A DNA stretch of 64,000 nucleotides from an uncultured bacterium (lineage in GTDB: Bacteria; Actinomycetota; Coriobacteriia; Coriobacteriales; Eggerthellaceae), in the NCBI GenBank assembly GCA_937890835.1, contig CALADF010000036.1, positions 25,762 through 89,761 on the forward strand, read 5' to 3'. Of this stretch, positions 60,269-64,000 are shown one piece after another. A program made the position numbers and the translations under genes. Each line of letters starts with the position of its first letter. Position 1 is the first letter of the stretch. The notes beneath the pieces were generated by a model. That model saw nothing but the letters and a program-made list of their open reading frames with translations. It had not been told where the DNA came from and searched no databases.

Positions 60269-61774
60269 CTACTTATCGGCTCCCTGAATCGGCGACGACG
60301 CCTTGTCGCCGCGACGTCGCAGCGCGTATATCACGAACGGAATGGCCACCGACACAGCGAAACTCGCCGCGAGGGTGATCTCGTACACCACGTTCGCCTC
60401 GGCGGAAAGCTCCGACAAGGGGAAGAACGAGATGACCAACGTGGCCGCGGTGACGAACAGGCCTACGAGGGCCACGACCGCTTTCACAGGCACGCCGCCC
60501 GGAATTTGAAACGACCGCGCAAGGTCGCGCTTGGTGAACGCCAGGTCGAGGTACCCGAGGAAGAACAGCACGTATCCCACCAGGTAGATGACCACCGTGA
60601 GCCCGATTGCCGTCAGATACGCCACCGATGAGCTCGAGCCGCCCGAAAGCGCCATCGAGCCGCAGAGGACCGCATCCCAAAACGTCACGATGGCGGCCTG
60701 AATGACGACCGTCTTCACCGATACGCCGTGTTTGTTCGTGCGGGCGAACGACGCGGGAATGATGCCCTCTCGCGCGGTCTCGAGCAGCGCGCGGGAGGGG
60801 CCCACGATCCATGCGGAGATCTCCGCCAGAACGCCGAGCGCCAGAAGAACCGCCACCACGTACACGAGCCAGCCCATGCCGAAGTGCGTCTCGAAGATGA
60901 CGCGGAACGCCTCGATAACGCCGTAGCTCATGTTGCCGTCGAGCGTCGATGCGGAAAGCGCGGTCGCAACCGCCATGCCGCCGATAGCGTCGAACAAGAT
61001 GGCCATCGCGCACAGGATGATCATCGCGAGCGGGTAGTCGCGCTTGGGGTTGTGCAGCTCGTTAACGTGCGAGGCGCTGGCCTCGACGCCCATGTAGGCC
61101 AGTACGAACGAGGCGAAGATGACCAGCGTGTCCACGTTGGAGAAGTCGGGCACGATCTTCGACGGATCGAACGCGAGGGCAGACACCCCGCCGGTTGCGA
61201 AGTACGCGACAAGACCGCCCATGAGCATCAACACCGGCACCACGATGCCGCCGACGAAGCCGATCTTCGATATACGCGCGGTCAGCTTCGTTCCACCGAG
61301 CTGCGTCAGCGTCAAAAGCCACACGATAACCGCCACGCCGACGAACATCACGAGAGGGTTATCGTAAAGCGCGCTCCACCCGACCACATAGGACAGCGCC
61401 GCCAGCACGAAAAACGACATGGTGACGAACCCGACCGTGATCTGGAACCACTGGTAGAACAGCGCCGCGAAACCCCAGCGCCGCCCGAGGGTATTGCCCA
61501 CCCACGCGTAGATGCCGCCCGATTGCCACCCGTCGACAGTCGCCATCTCCGCCGCGCACATGGCGACGGGCAGAAACCACAGCACCCCGCCGACCACAAG
61601 GAAGAACACCAGGTTCATCCCCGACGACGCGAACGTGGGGTACTCGTAGACCGTCATGACCATCGAGGCCGTGATGGCGAAGAACCCGAAGAAACTCAGC
61701 GCGTGCGCAGGACGAGCGCGCGTCGCCCCTCCTTCGCTAGAAGATCGCGCCTCGGCGCTGCAACCTGCTTTCAT
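60269..61774 (-). CDS. gadC: Amino acid permease, probable glutamate/GABA antiporter (APC family)
   Basis: A 501-residue protein with twelve membrane helices, of the glutamate:GABA antiporter branch of the APC superfamily. Features include FGFFAITASMVMTVYEYP in helix 1, GGIYAWVGNTLGRRWGF in helix 3 and YMGVEASASHVNELHNPKRD near helix 6. A cytoplasmic start rich in Ser/Glu precedes helix 1. The start ATG at 61774 has AAGGGAG upstream; the frame continues to 62230 with non-conserved sequence. Exchange of external glutamate for GABA completes the acid-resistance cycle with gadB downstream. Confidence 0.9.
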   Translation of the reverse strand: MKAGCSAEARSSSEGGATRARPAHALSFFGFFAITASMVMTVYEYPTFASSGMNLVFFLVVGGVLWFLPVAMCAAEMATVDGWQSGGIYAWVGNTLGRRWGFAALFYQWFQITVGFVTMSFFVLAALSYVVGWSALYDNPLVMFVGVAVIVWLLTLTQLGGTKLTARISKIGFVGGIVVPVLMLMGGLVAYFATGGVSALAFDPSKIVPDFSNVDTLVIFASFVLAYMGVEASASHVNELHNPKRDYPLAMIILCAMAILFDAIGGMAVATALSASTLDGNMSYGVIEAFRVIFETHFGMGWLVYVVAVLLALGVLAEISAWIVGPSRALLETAREGIIPASFARTNKHGVSVKTVVIQAAIVTFWDAVLCGSMALSGGSSSSVAYLTAIGLTVVIYLVGYVLFFLGYLDLAFTKRDLARSFQIPGGVPVKAVVALVGLFVTAATLVISFFPLSELSAEANVVYEITLAASFAVSVAIPFVIYALRRRGDKASSPIQGADK

Positions 61775-62279
61775 GCTCGACTCCCTTTCCTTCTCACAAG
61801 GGGCGCATCCGATGCCGGAGCAGCGCCTGCGCCCCGCCTGCGTTGCGCCCCTCGTTTTAGCACGGAAGAACGAGCGGCCATCTGCGTTCGGCGAAGGCTT
61901 TGACCGCGCGTGGCGAAGGCGTTTCCACCGCGTTTCCGTCGCGCTGAGCGCAGGGCGGGGAGACACAGGGCGCGGGAACCGCAGCGGCGACGCGGCCGGG
62001 AACCGCGCATGCGCGAACAAAGCGAGCGCGAGGCGCCCCGATGCGGAAGAACGCATGCAGTCGAACGGGAACGAGCGGAAACAAAAAAGCTCCGGCGACA
62101 ACAGTCGCCGGAGCTTTTCAAAACCGTTTCTCGAGGGCCTTCGAACACGCGCGGATCTGCGCGAGAAAGCCCCCTCAACGGCGTCCGGCTGCGCGGGGAA
62201 AAGGATGCGCAGCCGGAAGCGATCGCTCAACCGCGCACGCGCAAAGGGAACGCGTGCTTCGGGTCGAACGCGAGAAGAA
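61775..62279. other. 505-bp intergenic region, no gene seen
   Basis: GC-rich interval containing the dicarboxylate transporter's terminator (62085-62118) and presumably the gad promoter. I see no coding sequence of family type and no RNA gene. Confidence 0.55.
62085..62118. terminator. Terminator of the DASS transporter gene
   Basis: Perfect 15-bp stem AAAAGCTCCGGCGAC / GTCGCCGGAGCTTTT around an AACA loop, followed by TTG on the minus strand. A-tract and T-tract on either side make it bidirectional. Confidence 0.85.
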
Positions 62280-63689
62280 CTACATGCCGATGACGCCTGC
62301 GATGAACGGGACCCAGGTCACGAGCAGCAGGATCAAGATGATGGCGGGAACGATGCCGGTCTTGAACATGTCGGCGAAAGTGTAGTAGCCCTCGCCGTAG
62401 GTCAGCATAACCGTCGGGTTGACCGGGAGAAGCACGTTGCCGGCAACGGCGATGGCAAGGCCGATGGTCGGGACCGCGGGAGACACGCCGAAAGTGGCGC
62501 AAACCGCGATGAGAATAGGCACGAAGATGCCGAGAATGGCAGCGCCGATCGGGCACACCGTGTGCAGAGCGTACACGAACGCGAACAGGATCAGCATGCA
62601 CAGGAAGAAGCCGAGCTCGGTGACTCCGCTGCCCATGACGAGGTTGACCAGGAACTGAGCACCGCCGGTTGCCGTGACAACGCCGCCGATGGAGATGATG
62701 GTACCGCACATGAGCACGATGCCCCACGGCACGGAATCCTGGAACTCGCGCCACGTCAGAAGGTTCATGCCGGGAAGGAACATGACGACCAAGCCGATGA
62801 GGGCGACGACGGTCACGTTGAGGGCGGGAATCCAGTTGCCGGCGATCCAGAGGGCGACGAGAATGATGATGATGGCGAGAGCCTTGACGTCGAAGGCCTC
62901 GACCTTCGTGAGGGCGGCGGCGTCGTCCCTGATGCCCTGCAGGCACTCGTCAGAGATGGGCTCGGGCTTGATGATGGTGGTCAGGAAGAACCACAGGATG
63001 GGAGTCATGACGATGACCAGCGGCACACCGACGATCATCCAGTCGAAGAAGCTGATGCCATGACCGACCGTCTGCTGCATGATGCCCATGGCGACGACGT
63101 TGAAGGAGCTGCCGGCGGGGGTGGCGATGCCGCCCGTGACCGAAGCGACGGGAACGGCGATCATGAGGCACTTGCCCAAGTTGGAGCTGCCGGGCTTAGC
63201 GCCGGCGGCCTTGAGAATGGTCAGCGCGAAGCCGAGGAACAGAACCGTCGTCGGAACGTCGGACATGACCGTGGAAACGAGCGTCGTGGCGATCATGAAG
63301 CCGAGAACGAGCTTGCGGGAGTCGGAGCCGGTCCATTTGAGAAGAACGTTGATCAGGCGAAGGCCCCATTGAGTCTTCTGCATGATAACGGGCAGTGCGA
63401 ACACCGCGATGATGAAGAACAGCGGAGGCGCCGCGTAACCCGCGAACACCGCGCCCGCGTTGGCTGCGCCCAAGACGATGAGCGTCACGGGAATGAGCAA
63501 AGCGATGATGCCGATCGGAAGAGCCGAGGTCGCCCAAAGGGCGGCGAGCGCAAGAAGAGCGCCGAGCGTGATGATGCCTTCGCGTCCCAAAGCCTCAGAG
63601 CCTGGAATGAAGCAGGCACCTGCGACGAGAACAACGGCGATGGCGATGCCGATCAACCGCTGCGGAAGCGATACGTTAGTACTTTCCAT
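62280..63689 (-). CDS. DASS-family anion:sodium symporter (dicarboxylate/sulfate type)
   Basis: A 469-residue protein with about twelve helices. The two hairpin signatures of the divalent anion:sodium symporters are seen as GGIATPAGSSFNVVAMG and LLPVNPTVMLTYGEGYYTF, variant forms of the SNT motifs. The family imports succinate, malate, citrate or sulfate with Na+. The start ATG 63689 is preceded by GAGGGGA. Upstream are two near-repeats of CA(C/T)ATTTCG at 63811 and 63833, possibly regulator sites. Substrate is unassigned. Confidence 0.9.
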   Translation of the reverse strand: MESTNVSLPQRLIGIAIAVVLVAGACFIPGSEALGREGIITLGALLALAALWATSALPIGIIALLIPVTLIVLGAANAGAVFAGYAAPPLFFIIAVFALPVIMQKTQWGLRLINVLLKWTGSDSRKLVLGFMIATTLVSTVMSDVPTTVLFLGFALTILKAAGAKPGSSNLGKCLMIAVPVASVTGGIATPAGSSFNVVAMGIMQQTVGHGISFFDWMIVGVPLVIVMTPILWFFLTTIIKPEPISDECLQGIRDDAAALTKVEAFDVKALAIIIILVALWIAGNWIPALNVTVVALIGLVVMFLPGMNLLTWREFQDSVPWGIVLMCGTIISIGGVVTATGGAQFLVNLVMGSGVTELGFFLCMLILFAFVYALHTVCPIGAAILGIFVPILIAVCATFGVSPAVPTIGLAIAVAGNVLLPVNPTVMLTYGEGYYTFADMFKTGIVPAIILILLLVTWVPFIAGVIGM

Positions 63690-63810
63690 TTCCCCTCCTC
63701 TTTATTTGACGTGATCGACGTTCCCCTTTTCCCCAAAAGACGTCGAACGTGGAGAAATCGTAGAGATGCAGAGGCGGATATGGCAAATGCAGTTTACAAC
63801 GCCACTAATA

Positions 63811-63845
63811 CACATTTCGTATGAGCTTATTGCATATTTCGCACG
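63811..63845 (-). promoter_or_regulatory. Two near-repeats upstream of the DASS transporter
   Basis: CACATTTCGTATG (63811-63823) and CATATTTCGCACG (63833-63845), offset by 22 bases (two helical turns), 120-160 bases upstream of the start. Probable regulator sites. Confidence 0.35.
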
Positions 63846-63946
63846 CACTTTGCGCACGAGCACGGGTCATCCAAGTGAGCAAACGCGGCATGGCGACGGT
63901 CGACCGTGGCAAATGGGATCACCGCAACGAAAAGGCGCCCCGTGAG

Positions 63947-64000
63947 TGAACTAGACCCCAAAAGTTGGACGGTCAAATAAAGTTCTCAAGCGGCGCTCAT
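63947..64000 (-). mobile_element. End of an IS3-family insertion sequence (continues beyond window)
   Basis: The terminal inverted repeat starts TGAACTAGACCCCAAAAGTT at 63947, a typical IS3-family end. The codons reading from the window edge (64000) are MSAA followed by a stop at 63986, matching the usual C-terminus of the IS3/IS150-type transposase orfB. The rest of the element is outside. It inserted upstream of the DASS transporter. Confidence 0.75.
63986..64000 (-). CDS. IS3-family transposase OrfB, last four codons
   Basis: Only MSAA-stop is visible (64000 to 63986). The -SAA ending is common in IS3-family OrfB proteins and is consistent with the adjacent terminal inverted repeat. Too short to say more. 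Confidence 0.55.
   Translation of the reverse strand: MSAA

Noticed and set aside
1..64000. tRNA or rRNA genes
   Set aside because: I found no cloverleaf with conserved T-loop sequence and no rRNA-like stretch in the intergenic intervals.

Overview
The window is about 64 kb of high-GC DNA from an anaerobic bacterium. The combination of a membrane-anchored LuxR regulator, a Tat-exported molybdoenzyme operon, an aldehyde:ferredoxin oxidoreductase, many small Fe-S proteins, peptide uptake and processing genes and a glutamate decarboxylase module suggests a gut Actinobacterium of the Coriobacteriia (Eggerthellaceae type). That placement is inference from gene content; no rRNA gene is present.

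Layout. 1-9 kb: edge-truncated rRNA methyltransferase (RlmD/TrmA family), YvlD-type membrane protein, Fe-dependent alcohol dehydrogenase, ZIP metal transporter, ferritin and a large fused ABC transporter. 8.6-12 kb: a membrane O-acyltransferase/SGNH protein with a C-tract frameshift, a decayed DUF4143 ATPase with an iteron-like upstream repeat, and a flavodoxin-like reductase. 13-23.5 kb: a defence block read leftwards: PHD/ParE-like toxin-antitoxin pair, SNF2-type helicase, DUF4391 protein, type III Mod and type III Res, with a small two-gene DUF4160 cassette inserted on the opposite strand between mod and res. 23.7-31.4 kb: an NrfD / four-cluster ferredoxin / Tat molybdoenzyme / TorD operon, a Tat polyferredoxin and a divergent tungsten-type aldehyde oxidoreductase. 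31.8-34.3 kb: a URO-D-like methyltransferase-type protein and a cysteine desulfidase/serine dehydratase-like protein. 34.4-44.8 kb: oligopeptidase F, two M20 peptidases and a complete opp/dpp peptide ABC transporter, a coherent peptide-scavenging block. 45.2-47.1 kb: two paralogous small proteins plus an aldo/keto reductase. 47.2-51.8 kb: two MinD-like ATPases with inserted ferredoxin domains, a DUF134-NifX fusion, and a two-gene operon of a degenerate IscU/NifU-like protein with an unrecognised two-domain protein. 52-58.8 kb: LuxR, MarR, aminotransferase, universal stress protein, LysR and a TDT-family transporter. 58.8-63.7 kb: glutamate decarboxylase with its antiporter and a DASS anion transporter. 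The right edge enters an IS3-family element.

Most notable: (i) the extended type III restriction operon with helicase and DUF4391 partner, its embedded opposite-strand gene pair, a perfect 40-bp palindrome inside mod and a G11 tract in the operon leader; (ii) the IscU-like protein that has lost two of three canonical ligand cysteines but gained a C-terminal cysteine cluster, translationally coupled to an unknown protein; (iii) two damaged genes at 8.6-11.9 kb with clearly readable lesions.
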